DNA from: G963708235 sp963708235
GTDB taxonomy: Bacteria; Actinomycetota; Acidimicrobiia; Spongiisociales; UBA5794
DNA length: 64,000 nt
Assembly (NCBI GenBank): GCA_963708235.1
Contig: OY970200.1
Span: 62,001-126,000, forward strand
Direction of reading: 5' to 3'
Part shown: one piece after another, positions 36,093 through 46,100 of the stretch
How positions within the stretch are numbered: position 1 is the first letter of the stretch
Layout of the letters: every line of letters begins with the position of its first letter
Position numbers and translations under genes: made by a program
Notes under the pieces: model-generated
What the model was told of the DNA's origin: nothing
The model's database searches: none
What the model saw: only the letters and a program-made list of their open reading frames with translations

Positions 36093-37138
36093 GCGGCCCG
36101 GTGGTCACCCCGCTCGAGTTCGTCGTCCCGGACCACTCGGCGGCTTCCATGCCTCCGGAACAGGAGGGGCGCCGACGGGACGGGGTGCGGCTCATGGTCG
36201 CCGACGCCACCACCGATACGGTCCGGCACACCACCTTCGCCGGGATCGGGGAGGCGCTGCGACCCGGTGACGTGCTGGTGGTGAACGTGTCGGCTGCGGT
36301 GCCGGCGGCCGTCGACGGCATCGGTGACGCCGGGTGCGTCCGCCTGCATCTGTCGTCACCCGTTGCCGGTGACCTGTGGACGGTGGAGCCACGTCGACCC
36401 GGACCTACAGGCTCGGAGCGATGGAAGGACTTCGACGGCGGTGTGGTGACGCTCCCCGGCGGGGCCGAGGCGCACCTGCTCGTCCCCGACGCTCGCTCCC
36501 CACGGCTGTGGATCACCGAGCTGCGCTCCATGGGTGATCCCGTGACCTACCTGCAGCGCCATGGTCGACCGATCCGCTACAACCACACCGGCGCTGCCAT
36601 CCCGATGTCGATGTACCAGACGGTGTATGCCAGCGAACCCGGCTCCGCGGAGATGCCGAGCGCCGGTCGACCGTTCACCACGTCGCTCATCACCTCGCTG
36701 GCGACGGCCGGTGTCGTCGTCGCTCCCTTGGTTCTGCACTGCGGGGTTGCCTCGTTCGAGGCGGGGGAGGGTCCCGACAACGAGCGCTTCCGGATCCCGG
36801 CGACGACCGCCCGTCTGGTCAACCAGGCCCGGGCGGCGGGAGGGCGGGTGGTGGCCGTCGGCACCACCTCGGTACGAGCGCTCGAGACCATGGCCGATTC
36901 GGACGGCATCGTCCATCCCGGCAGCGGGATCACCGATCTCATCGTCACCCCCGAGAGGGGCGTGCGGGCGATCGATGCACTGGTCACCGGGTGGCACGAG
37001 GCCGGGGCCTCACACCTCGATCTGGTCGAAGCCGTCGCCGGTCGCCCACTGCTCGAACGCAGCTACACCGAAGCGCTGGCCGGGGGCTATCTCTGGCACG
37101 AGTTCGGGGACTCGCTCCTCGTGCTGCGTTCCGCATAG
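36089..37138 (+). CDS. QueA-like S-adenosylmethionine-dependent protein
   Basis: A 349-residue protein of the QueA family (S-adenosylmethionine:tRNA ribosyltransferase-isomerase). Motifs include LRPGDVLVVN, GRPIRYNH, TSLITSLATAG, CGVASF and VGTTSVRALE, spread across the usual length. Classical QueA makes epoxyqueuosine in tRNA, but no other queuosine genes are in the window. The operon partners (SDR, SnoaL-like) are not tRNA-modification genes, so this paralogue may act on a different substrate. The start overlaps the SDR stop. Confidence 0.85.
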   Translation: MSGPVVTPLEFVVPDHSAASMPPEQEGRRRDGVRLMVADATTDTVRHTTFAGIGEALRPGDVLVVNVSAAVPAAVDGIGDAGCVRLHLSSPVAGDLWTVEPRRPGPTGSERWKDFDGGVVTLPGGAEAHLLVPDARSPRLWITELRSMGDPVTYLQRHGRPIRYNHTGAAIPMSMYQTVYASEPGSAEMPSAGRPFTTSLITSLATAGVVVAPLVLHCGVASFEAGEGPDNERFRIPATTARLVNQARAAGGRVVAVGTTSVRALETMADSDGIVHPGSGITDLIVTPERGVRAIDALVTGWHEAGASHLDLVEAVAGRPLLERSYTEALAGGYLWHEFGDSLLVLRSA

Positions 37139-37242
37139 CGTTGGCTCCTCTGTCGCCTCGAGTTGCGCCGAGCCGGGCCCCGCCGGTGGTGGACGGCTGC
37201 AACCGATGGGCGAGCCCGTCATTGGTCAGGAAGTCGGCTGAG

Positions 37243-38438
37243 TCAGGCGTCGGAGTCGTCGAGCCGGCTGCTTGTGGGGACCACCGGCGGCTGCACCGGC
37301 TCGCCCCGGTAGGCGGCGCCGATCATCGAATGGAACTGGTGCAGGGTGCTCTCCCATGGGCTGAGCGGGCCGGGGGAGAAGCCGCGGTTGGCGGTGCCTC
37401 GCTGGACGCTCTGGCAGGCGGACCAGTCCTCCTTGTTGGTGATGTCCCAGAAGTCGACGGCGTACGTCGGGTCGAAGCCGTCCATCTCGATCGACTCGGG
37501 TGCGAACAGCCAGTCACATTCGACCAGGGTGCGGTCGGGTCCGAGCGGGACCAGGCGGTGGGTGAGCACGTAGTCGGGATGGGCACTCACCAGCAGGTTG
37601 GGCCACAACCCGACGTAGACCACGCGGCGGACGGCCGCAGCCGAGAGCCGACGGAAGGTCTGTCCATCGGACGCTCCGGTCAGTGACATGGTGACGGCGT
37701 GGTCCTTGAGCGTCATCAATCCGCCGCACCACAAACCGGCCGGTTCCAGGTCCTGACCGGAGTTCGGTGGGCTGACGGCGCACAGCTCCGGGTGGATGGT
37801 GCTGCAGTGATAGCACTCGTGGTAGTTCTCGACGATCAGCTTCCAGTTGGCGGCCACCTCGTAGGAGTGCCGGGTCGCCGTGACCAGCCGACCCGGTTCG
37901 TAGTCGGCGAACAGCTCGGGGAGACCCGCAAGGTCTCGGCGAGCGACGGGGCGGTCCCGCAGAGGTCGAGGAACAGCCATCCCATCAGTTCGTCGACCGC
38001 CACGGCGGCCAGGGGCCAGTCCTCCGCATCGAAGTCGACGCTCTGGGTCATCGTCGGCGCCGAACGCAGCGATCCGTCGAGCCGGTACGTCCAGGAGTGA
38101 TAGGGACAGCGGACCAGCCGGACATCGGTCGCCTCTCCAGGCTCGACCAGCGTATGGCCGCGGTGGCGGCACACGTTGGAGAAGCCACGCACCGTGCCAC
38201 CAGAGTCCCGGGCCAGCAACACCGATTCAGCGCCATGGGCGATCCCTCGGATCTGGCCGGGAGAGACCAGATCGTCGGTGCGACCGAGACACACCCAGGT
38301 GCTGGCGAAGATCTCGGCCTGCTCCCAGCCGAACACCTCCGGTGACCGGTAGGCGACCGCCGGGAGCGATCGACTCGACCCGAACGGGAGGAGCAGATCG
38401 TCAACCGATACCATGTCGATCGGAGCCGGCCGGCCCAT
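37243..38438 (-). CDS. Rieske-type aromatic ring-hydroxylating oxygenase alpha subunit, frameshifted
   Basis: Two overlapping frames make one protein. The N-terminal frame (from ATG 38438, after GGAGGTGAG) has the Rieske ligands in VCRHRGHTLVEPG and VRCPYHSWTYRLDG. The C-terminal frame (ending 37243) has the catalytic-iron region NWKLIVENYHECYHCSTIHP. The frame changes at about 37931-37934, where one base seems missing (ACCTTGCG for an expected ACCCTTGCG). Restoring it joins SLAETL to AGLPELF. The combined protein of about 395 residues is a normal length. No reductase or ferredoxin partner is adjacent. It may be an error or a recent pseudogene. Confidence 0.82.
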
Positions 38439-38507
38439 CGCTCACCTCCGCCAGCGAGCGTACTCACGTCACCGGGTCGGGGTGGCATGTCGATGGACCG
38501 TGTGCGA

Positions 38508-38627
38508 TCAGACGAACCGTTCGCCCATCTTTGCGAAGTAGCGAGAGCCCATCAGGGCGCCGATGCCGAGCACGACACTGCCGTTGAAGCCGGCGTTCAG
38601 GACGCCTGCACTTGAACGTTGCGCCCG
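38508..38627 (-). pseudogene. Possible remnant of a small membrane protein C-terminus
   Basis: Between the Rieske gene and the RibD-like gene, a minus-strand open segment of 39 codons encodes VLNAGFNGSVVLGIGALMGS followed by RYFAKMGERFV and a stop. The codon use is GC3-rich and the sequence looks like the end of a membrane protein, but there is an upstream in-frame stop and no start. It is probably a decayed gene; chance cannot be excluded. Confidence 0.3.
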
Positions 38628-38676
38628 TCATATCCGGCGCCTCGTCCCGCCCAGATGGTGGTGGTGGTGGGGATTC

Positions 38677-39264
38677 TCAAGTGCGGAGGCGGTAGCGGAG
38701 GTGGGTCACGCCGGTCCCCTCGATGACCTCGGGATCCTCGAACCTCACCGGTGTGTTCTCCACGTTGTCGAAGAACCTGATGCCGCTGCCGAGCAGGACG
38801 GGGACCAGTTCGATGCGGATCTCGTCGAGCAGCCCGGCGTTGAGGCACTGTTGCGCCACGTTGGGTCCGGCGACGCCCACGGCCTTGCCCCCGGCGGCCG
38901 CCTTCGCCTGTGCCACGGCCTCGGCGACGTCGTGGGTGAAACTGACTGGGGCCCCGGGACGGGGCCAGCCGTCGGGTATCGAGTGGGAGACGACAACGAT
39001 CGGCACGCCGAGCGGGTGTGCCCCCTCCCACCCGTTGGTGATGTCGAAGATCCGCCGACCGGCCACGACCGCACCCGACAGGGCGATGAGGTCCTCGAGA
39101 TACGCCGCGCTTGCCGGCGACGTCCGCGACATCATGTCGTTCCCCGGCCAGTCCACCTCGACCTCGCCGTTCTCGTACCACTCGAACAGCGGCCCCACCC
39201 CGTCGAACGGATCGGCGATGAAACCATCGAGGGACATCGAGAACGCAGCGACAACAGTTGACAT
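38677..39264 (-). CDS. RibD C-terminal/dihydrofolate reductase-like protein
   Basis: A 195-residue reductase of the DHFR/RibD-C fold, starting STVVAAFSMSLDGFIADP. Family motifs include VVAGRRIFDITNGWEG, VAGPNVAQQCLNAGLLDEIR and VLLGSGIRFFDN. ATG at 39264 is chosen over GTG 39273 because GGAG lies about ten bases before it. These proteins are NADPH-dependent reductases of uncertain substrate. A paralogue of the same fold is at 52797. Confidence 0.9.
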   Translation of the reverse strand: MSTVVAAFSMSLDGFIADPFDGVGPLFEWYENGEVEVDWPGNDMMSRTSPASAAYLEDLIALSGAVVAGRRIFDITNGWEGAHPLGVPIVVVSHSIPDGWPRPGAPVSFTHDVAEAVAQAKAAAGGKAVGVAGPNVAQQCLNAGLLDEIRIELVPVLLGSGIRFFDNVENTPVRFEDPEVIEGTGVTHLRYRLRT

Positions 39265-39372
39265 GATGGGCACTCCAATCGTTCGAGCGGTAGTCGACTC
39301 AGAGGATGAGACCGTTCTACCCAGCTCGAACTCATCGGAGTCGGTCAGGTGAACGCCGGGGCCAGCCGGGTG

Positions 39373-40407
39373 TCAGCGGGTCCGTTCCACCATGTAGGGG
39401 ATCATCGCGGCGAGGAAGCGGCGGGCCGGGGTGTCGGGCACGGTGGCGAAGGCGGTGGTGAAGGACACCACCGCCGATGCGGCGATCCCGTGGGCGAACT
39501 CCCTGGCGAAGGCGATGCTGCCGTGCTCGTCCATCCAGCCCCTCACCATGGCGACCTCCTCGGCGGTGCGCAGATCCCGATCGGTGGCGAGGAACCGCTC
39601 CAGTTCGGATCGTCTGTGGGGATCGATGGTGGCGAGTAGATGGATCAACACCAGAGTCCGCTTTCCCTCGTAGATGTCCCCGTTGGGCTCCTTGCCGTAC
39701 AAGGTGGTGTCGCCGGCCAGGTTGAGGATGTCGTCGCGGATCTGGAAGGCCGCCCCCAGGTTGAACCCGAAGGCGACGAAGGGCTCGAGGTCGGCCGAGC
39801 CGCCCGAGCCGATCAGCGCCCCGAGACGCAGGGGCAGCACCGTGGTGTACCAGCACGTCTTCTTCATGATCAGCTCGAGGTAGTCCTCGGGGGCGATCTC
39901 CAGCCGGTTGTCGATCCGCCAACCGAGCTCCAGCGCCTGACCTTCGACGGTCTGGCGGGCCATGAAGGCGAACTCGCCGACGATCCGCTCGGCGACCCGA
40001 CCCCCGAGCCGGCCGGCGGCGTCGTGGACGGCACCGAGCGCATAGGCGGCGAGGGCGTCCCCGGCATTGAGCGCCAGCGGCATCCCGTAGCGGCGATGCA
40101 ACGTGGGGAGCCCACGCCGCAGCTCGCTCCCGTCCTCGATGTCGTCGTGCACCAGGAAGGCGGTGTGCATCAGTTCGATGGCGGCGGCGATGGCGAGGGC
40201 GTCGTCCACCTCGCCGCCGAACGCCTCGCAGGTCGCCAGACACAGCGCCGGTCGAAGCCCCTTTCCGCCCCGGGTCAGGTAGTCGGCGACCGGCGACCGC
40301 AGGTAGGCCTCGGGTCCGTCGTCGGGGAGGTATCGGCTCACGGCGTCGGCCGTCGCTGCGGCGTATCCGGCGAGCCTCGTCTCGAAGTCGGTGGCGGTGG
40401 TGGTCAA
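39373..40407 (-). CDS. Trans-polyprenyl diphosphate synthase
   Basis: A 344-residue isoprenyl diphosphate synthase that condenses isopentenyl diphosphate with allylic diphosphates. The first Asp-rich motif is HDDIED, the second is QIRDDILN, and GGKGLRPAL supplies the IPP-binding region. Bulky residues before the first motif would set chain length, but I do not predict it. It is the last gene of a five-gene minus-strand operon with an oxidoreductase and a cyclase regulator, and it overlaps the preceding gene by four bases. Confidence 0.93.
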   Translation of the reverse strand: MTTTATDFETRLAGYAAATADAVSRYLPDDGPEAYLRSPVADYLTRGGKGLRPALCLATCEAFGGEVDDALAIAAAIELMHTAFLVHDDIEDGSELRRGLPTLHRRYGMPLALNAGDALAAYALGAVHDAAGRLGGRVAERIVGEFAFMARQTVEGQALELGWRIDNRLEIAPEDYLELIMKKTCWYTTVLPLRLGALIGSGGSADLEPFVAFGFNLGAAFQIRDDILNLAGDTTLYGKEPNGDIYEGKRTLVLIHLLATIDPHRRSELERFLATDRDLRTAEEVAMVRGWMDEHGSIAFAREFAHGIAASAVVSFTTAFATVPDTPARRFLAAMIPYMVERTR

Positions 40408-41024
40408 CGGTCACCCTCCGTGTCGCCGACCTCGATGCGGAGGTGGAGGGGCTCGGTATCGATCCCGGTGGCCACCACCAACCCGTGGTAGATCCCCGGC
40501 TCGGTCGAGGGCGGCACGGTCACGGTGACGGTCACCGGCCGGCTGCTCCCACGGTCCATGGTGGTGGCCGTCGCCGGTGTGAACCCGACCGACGACGCCG
40601 GGAGATGACCCCCGTTGGAGGCCACGAGGTCGCCGCTGACGAACGTCACCTCGGGCGTCGTCTCCTGGGTGGTGTTGTGGATCCAGAGCACGGAACTCCC
40701 CGACCATGCGGGTGGGGTGACTTCGACGACCACCGCTCGACGCGGGTCGTCGCCGTTTCGCCCGCCGGTGGCGATCTCCCCGGCCATGGCGGCCAGCCCG
40801 TCGAGGAGCCGCAAGGTCGCTGCGGTGGCGGCGGCGACCTCGTCGGTCATGTCGCCGCGGCCCCCCTTCCCGGCCGCCGCACCACCGGTGCCGGCGGCGA
40901 GGGGGGCCACCATGCGGCTGAACCGGGTGGCGATCTCCTCGGCGATGTCGATGCCGAACCGGCGGACGTCGTCGATCAGTCCCGCATCGAGGGAGCGGTC
41001 GACGGGTGTGGCTCGCCCGCTCAC
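40404..41024 (-). CDS. Protein with helical region and C-terminal beta-sandwich, function unknown
   Basis: A 206-residue protein beginning at GTG 41024, whose GTGA overlaps the stop of the upstream oxidoreductase gene. Residues about 10-95 are helical and phasin-like (FGIDIAEEIATRFSRMVAPL). Residues about 100-200 form a beta-rich domain ending in EPGIYHGLVVATGIDTEPLH. The same C-terminal domain type appears in the first gene of this operon (46412-48079). There is no signal peptide. The protein probably acts with the operon's enzymes, perhaps as a particle- or scaffold-associated component. Confidence 0.78.
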   Translation of the reverse strand: MSGRATPVDRSLDAGLIDDVRRFGIDIAEEIATRFSRMVAPLAAGTGGAAAGKGGRGDMTDEVAAATAATLRLLDGLAAMAGEIATGGRNGDDPRRAVVVEVTPPAWSGSSVLWIHNTTQETTPEVTFVSGDLVASNGGHLPASSVGFTPATATTMDRGSSRPVTVTVTVPPSTEPGIYHGLVVATGIDTEPLHLRIEVGDTEGDR

Positions 41025-43132
41025 CGCTCGCCCACCCCGGGTGCCGCACCGGCGAGGATGGCTCGCCCGGCGAGAATGCCCGACCGGGTCGCAGCCTCGA
41101 CACATCCGGCGTTGAGCCCGCAGTCGGTCCAGTCGCCGGCCAGGAACAGGTTGTCGTACCCGGAGCCGTCGGGGCGGAGCCGGTGCCGGTCCGACCCGGG
41201 GACCGACTGGACGTAGCGGTCGGAGGGGTCGACGTTGGCCCGCCAGTACTGGGTGTCGAACCGGTCGGCGCCCTCTGGCCTGTCGGTTCCGGTGTGGAGC
41301 AACTCCCACCGGAACCGGCCGTCGCCGTCGACCGCCCTGGGCCACAGTGCCGACAGTTCCTCCTCGACGAAGCGGATCGCCGAGGCCCGCACCCCGTCGG
41401 TGGCGGCATCGGCCGAGCTGCGATCGGTGACATGGGTCTCCGGCAGGGAGCCGCAGAAGTAGGCGACGGTGCGGGGGCGTTCGGGACCATCCCACGATTC
41501 GTGGGCGAGCAGGTGGCTCATCGACGCCCAGGTGTCGAACGGTGCGGCGAACCCGGAGAGGGTGGTGCCCTCCGGTCCGTCCCATCCCAGGTCCCGCTCG
41601 TCCGGGTCCAGCCATAGCTGGAACGCCTGGGTTCCCACGGTGGCGATGTTGCCCACCATGGCCGCCCAGCGGGGATCGTTCTCTACGAGGTCCTGACACA
41701 CATGCGGGATCATCCCCACCGAGACCGCCAACACCGCCACATCGAAATCCACGCCACGTCGGAGAGTGACGCTGCCGGCGTCGGACCGCTTCGTCCAGTG
41801 GGATTCGAGGTCGTCGGTGGCGGACCCGGGGGCGAGTTGGGCGGTGTCGGGGCGGTCCGGCCAGCAAGGGATCCGACCCACCCGGACCAGCGGCTGGTAG
41901 TCGCCGACGCCTTCCGCCGGCTCGGCCTGGCGCCCCACCGTCACCTCCGCCACCGACTGTCCGGCGTCGTCGAGACGGACATCGTCCAGACGGTGGAAGA
42001 AGCGGAACTCGACCCCGCGCCGCACCAGCGCCTCGTAGAGCGGGGCGAAGATGATCTCGCCCATCCCCGCCTGCATCTTCCAGAAGATCCCGCCCTTGAA
42101 GTCGAACAACATCCGGCCGGCCAGCGCAAGACCCACACCGGCGCTGAAGCGGGGACGGTCCCGGTCGCCGTCGACGTAGGCGAACACCAGGTCGTACATG
42201 CCACGCACGATGGGGGAGCGCACCGTGGCCGCATCGGCCCCGTGGCGGCGCAACCAGTCGGCGTAATCGAGATGATCGATGGCCCGGTACGTCCCGCCGT
42301 CGAGCAGGAGACCGTCGACCACCATGCCACGCAGGTTGGTGACAACCAGGTCGACGAGGTGCCAGGTGCGCCGGGCCGCCGGATCGGCGTCGATGGCCCG
42401 TCGGAGCCCGTCCCGGAGACCGGTCAGGGTCGTATCGACGGTCTCGGTGAACCCGGGGGAGCCGAAGAGAGCGGTTGCCCCGGTGCCGGCCCGGGCGGTC
42501 TCGAGTGCCAGGGCGAGGGTGGTGAGACCGGCGGTGCGGACCGCATCGGCGACAACGGTGCCCCGGGTGCCGCTCGTGGCATCGGGCGAGCTGCTGAGGA
42601 ACACCTCACCCGGTCCTGCGGGCGGGAGCGACCGGTGGAAGTCGAGCAACATCCGAACCGAGCGACGGGCGACCTCCACGGCGGTGAGTTCGCGATCCTC
42701 CGCACCCGGCTCACCGGGGACGAGGTCGTTGGTGCTGAACCGGGTGACGAACTGGTTCCACCCGTCTTCACCGGGCTCGGCTAGTCCGATGTCGCCCGAC
42801 GGTCGCACCGCATCCCGCCAGGTCTGGATCGGGCACCCGGGGTCGGTCCGGGGCCGGTCGAGTTCGGCGTAACACTCCCGGAGCACCCGGAAGGTGGCGT
42901 CATAGGAGCCAAGGAGGACGTGGAGCCCGTGCTCCTCGATCCGTCCATTGTGTCCCCGGCTGCTGGCCCCCTTGCCTCCGAGCCGCCAGCCACGTTGGTA
43001 GACGGTGATGCCGGCGAGGGATCGCCGCCAGTCGCCCCGGCTCAGCTCCCACGCCGTGGTCAGACCGGCCATGCCGCCACCGAGGATCACCACGCGAGGG
43101 CGATCCGATCCCCTGGCGGAGGTGTGAGGCAC
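41021..43132 (-). CDS. FAD-dependent oxidoreductase, carotenoid-desaturase/amine-oxidase-like
   Basis: A 703-residue flavoprotein. The FAD/NAD-binding loop is RVVILGGGMAGLTTAWELSR, followed by GWRLGGKGASS and EEHGLHVLLG, both typical of zeta-carotene/hydroxysqualene desaturase relatives. The C-terminal FAD motif is FLAGDWTDCGLNAGCVEAA, as in that group. At about 700 residues it is larger than most desaturases. GTG at 43132 is chosen because upstream extension only reads through the cyclase gene. With a prenyl diphosphate synthase two genes downstream, an isoprenoid substrate is likely; this is inference. Confidence 0.88.
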   Translation of the reverse strand: MPHTSARGSDRPRVVILGGGMAGLTTAWELSRGDWRRSLAGITVYQRGWRLGGKGASSRGHNGRIEEHGLHVLLGSYDATFRVLRECYAELDRPRTDPGCPIQTWRDAVRPSGDIGLAEPGEDGWNQFVTRFSTNDLVPGEPGAEDRELTAVEVARRSVRMLLDFHRSLPPAGPGEVFLSSSPDATSGTRGTVVADAVRTAGLTTLALALETARAGTGATALFGSPGFTETVDTTLTGLRDGLRRAIDADPAARRTWHLVDLVVTNLRGMVVDGLLLDGGTYRAIDHLDYADWLRRHGADAATVRSPIVRGMYDLVFAYVDGDRDRPRFSAGVGLALAGRMLFDFKGGIFWKMQAGMGEIIFAPLYEALVRRGVEFRFFHRLDDVRLDDAGQSVAEVTVGRQAEPAEGVGDYQPLVRVGRIPCWPDRPDTAQLAPGSATDDLESHWTKRSDAGSVTLRRGVDFDVAVLAVSVGMIPHVCQDLVENDPRWAAMVGNIATVGTQAFQLWLDPDERDLGWDGPEGTTLSGFAAPFDTWASMSHLLAHESWDGPERPRTVAYFCGSLPETHVTDRSSADAATDGVRASAIRFVEEELSALWPRAVDGDGRFRWELLHTGTDRPEGADRFDTQYWRANVDPSDRYVQSVPGSDRHRLRPDGSGYDNLFLAGDWTDCGLNAGCVEAATRSGILAGRAILAGAAPGVGER

Positions 43133-43133
43133 G

Positions 43134-46100
43134 TCAGCGGCCGAGGATCTCGTCTGCCCGGGTCGCCTCGAGGGTGGTGGCGGCGGGTAGCCGGTCCCGC
43201 ACCGCCTCGAGCATCTCCCGCCAGCCGTCGGGCCGCTCCCCGTCGGGGAGGAGGGCGAGGTCGGTTGCGGCGCGCAGGGCGATGAGGTCGATCCCCTTCT
43301 CGACGGCGAGGTCATACGCCTCGATGAGCTCAGGGGTGTCCCCCGGGCTCGGCCCGACGAACACCCGGCGATGGGCCACCCGGCGCCGGAGCAACTCTGG
43401 TCGATGGAGGTGCTCGCCCGACTTGTCGACGGTCCGCAGGGCGTCGTCGATCGTTTCGAGGGCGCCGCTCAGGTCCCCGGAAGCGGCCCTCATCTCGGCG
43501 AGGAAAGCGAGGTTGGCCCCCAGGAAGGCGCCGTGACCTATGGCGCGGACGGCGTCGATGGCACCGGTGAGGAATTCGGGATCGGCCGGCTCGTCGAGGG
43601 TGGGCGCCGCCTGATACATCGAGCCGACCATGACCCAGTAGGTATGACCGAACTCCCGGCCGACGGCGATGGCGTCGGCTCCGAGCGCCCGCGCGCCGGC
43701 GTCATCGTGGCCGATGCGCCGGATGAAGGCGGCGTAGATGTCGACGAAGGCCCGGCTGAACGGGCCGCGCACCTTGCCGATCTCCTCCACCCTGGCGAAG
43801 GCGCGCTCCTCCCATTCCGCTGCCCGCACCACGTCGCCCTTCAGGGCCGCGATGGTGGCGAGGGCGATGGCGGTCACCGCCTGGGCGTCGTTGGGGAGTG
43901 GCCAGAACACGGCGCCGGCCTCGTCCTCCGACCGGTTGCGGTACTCGTCCATCGCCTGTTCCAGCATGGCCTGGGCCTCGTCCAGAGAGTCGTAGTACAG
44001 GCTCTGGAAGCCGGCGCAGGCATGTGCCTCGGGTCGGTAGGCGTGCAGCGCCGTGTCGTCGACCAGTTCCTCGATGCGGGCCATGACCCGGCGCGAGGTG
44101 TCGGGGTCACCGCTGGTGAGCCAGTACGCCCAGATCGCGATCAGCGACGGGACCACCTCGGGTCGCGTGCCCAGCCGGAGGGTGAGCACCTCCGCCCGCT
44201 GGTGGTCGCTACGGACCTCGGCCGATGCGTAACCCTGCATCGAGCTGACGTTGAGTGCCCGCAACATCCGGGCGGTGAGCTCGGTGACGTCGCGGGTCTC
44301 GCTCTCGGGAAGGCTCTCGATCAGCTCGATGGCACGGGTCAGCAGTCGCGTCGCCTCGACGTGGGCGCCCCGGGCCTCGGCCTCCTGGGCGCCGGAGATG
44401 AAGTAGGGGATGGCCCGGTCGGGGAGTTCGGCGAGATCGAGGTGGTAGGCGAGAAGAGGGGCGTCGGCGACACCGGCCTCCAGGTCATCGGCGACGGCGG
44501 CGTGGGTCCGGCGCCGGACGTCGAGGACCTGGGTCTCGTAGGCGGCGTCGCGGAGCAGGGCGTGACGGAACCGGAAGGCGTTGACGCCGACGTCGTCGGC
44601 CCGCTCGATGATCCCGGCCGCCTCGATCGTGGCCAGCTCCCGGTTCACGTCGACGTGTGTTCCCGCATCGAGGACCCGGGCGATGGTCGCCGCCTCGAAG
44701 AAGGCCCCGATGGTGGCCGCCACCTGGGTCAGTCGCAGGTCGATGCCGGGGGCCTTGAGCCGCTCCGTCATCAGCTCCTGGAGCCGGTAGGGGAGCCGCT
44801 CCGAGGTGAGACCTTCCTCGATGGCGGTGGATGTCAGCTCCTCGACGAACAGCGGGATGCCGTCGGCGCGCTCGATGATCGAGCGTCGCATCTCTTCGGC
44901 CAGCGCTGAGCCCTCGGCCAGGTCGTCGACCAGGTCGGCGGCGGTGTCGTTGCCGAGGCGGTGGAGGGGCAGGGGGATGAGCTTGCCCCGCCACGGGATC
45001 GACGGTGCGTCGCGCGTGGTGAGCACCGTGAGGATCCCCGGGGGAGGCGCCTCGGCCATGATGGACAGCAGGACCAGGGTCGTCGGGTCCGCCCAGTGGA
45101 GGTCCTCGACGAGGAAGAGACGGGGCCGGACAACGGCGAGTCGGGAGAGCCAACCGATGACGGCGGCGAAGGTCTGGAGGAGTCGGGTCGTGGCGTCGAG
45201 GGTCGGGATCTCGTACCCGGGAGGGTCGTCGATCCCGATGAGGGGGGCGAGCAGGGGGACGGTTGGGGCGGGATCGACCCCGATCTCGGCGAGATGGGCG
45301 ACGAGACGCCCGAGCCGTGCGTCGTCGGCGTCCGTTCCCGGTTCCGGGAAACGTTCGAGCCCGAGGAAGCGTTCCAGCATCGTTGCAACCGGCCACAGCG
45401 GGATGTTGCTGTAGTACGGCTGGCATCCGGCGACCAGTGGGTCGCCGCCGCGAGCGGTGGCGACGTCACGGATCTCGGCAGCCAGTCGGGACTTCCCGAT
45501 CCCGGCCTCACCGGAGATGAGCGCGATCAGACCGGCCCGCTCCGGCGTCGCCACCGTTTCCCAGGCGGTGAGGAGTTCGGACCGTGCTGCCTCGCGCCCG
45601 TGGAGACCGGCGCGACGGAACCGACCGGCCTCGAGCCGCCCCATGGCCGACCGTGCCGCCTCGACGGCGAACACCTCGACGCCCCGGGGAATGCCCTTGA
45701 GGGTGCGCAGGCCGAGCGACCGCACATGGAAGTCACCGTCGACCAGCCGGTGGGTGACGTCACTGATGACGACCGCACCGGGCTCGGCCTCGGACTGGAG
45801 CCGCGCCGCCAGGTTGGGTGCCATACCGATGATCGAGTCCCGCTCCCCGGGGGTGGTGGAGCTCAACTCGGCCACCACCACCGGACCGGTGTGGACCCCC
45901 ACCCGCGCCAGGGCTTCCACCCCGTAACGGGCACGCGTGTCGACGGAGGCCGCCCGCATGCCCTGGACCAGGGCCAACCCGGCGTGCACCGCCCGGCGGG
46001 CGTCGTCTTCGTGGGCGTCCGGGTAGCCGAAAGACGCCATGATCCCGTCGCCGAGGTACTGGACGACGTGCCCGCCGAAGCGCTCGATGGCCTGCTTGGC

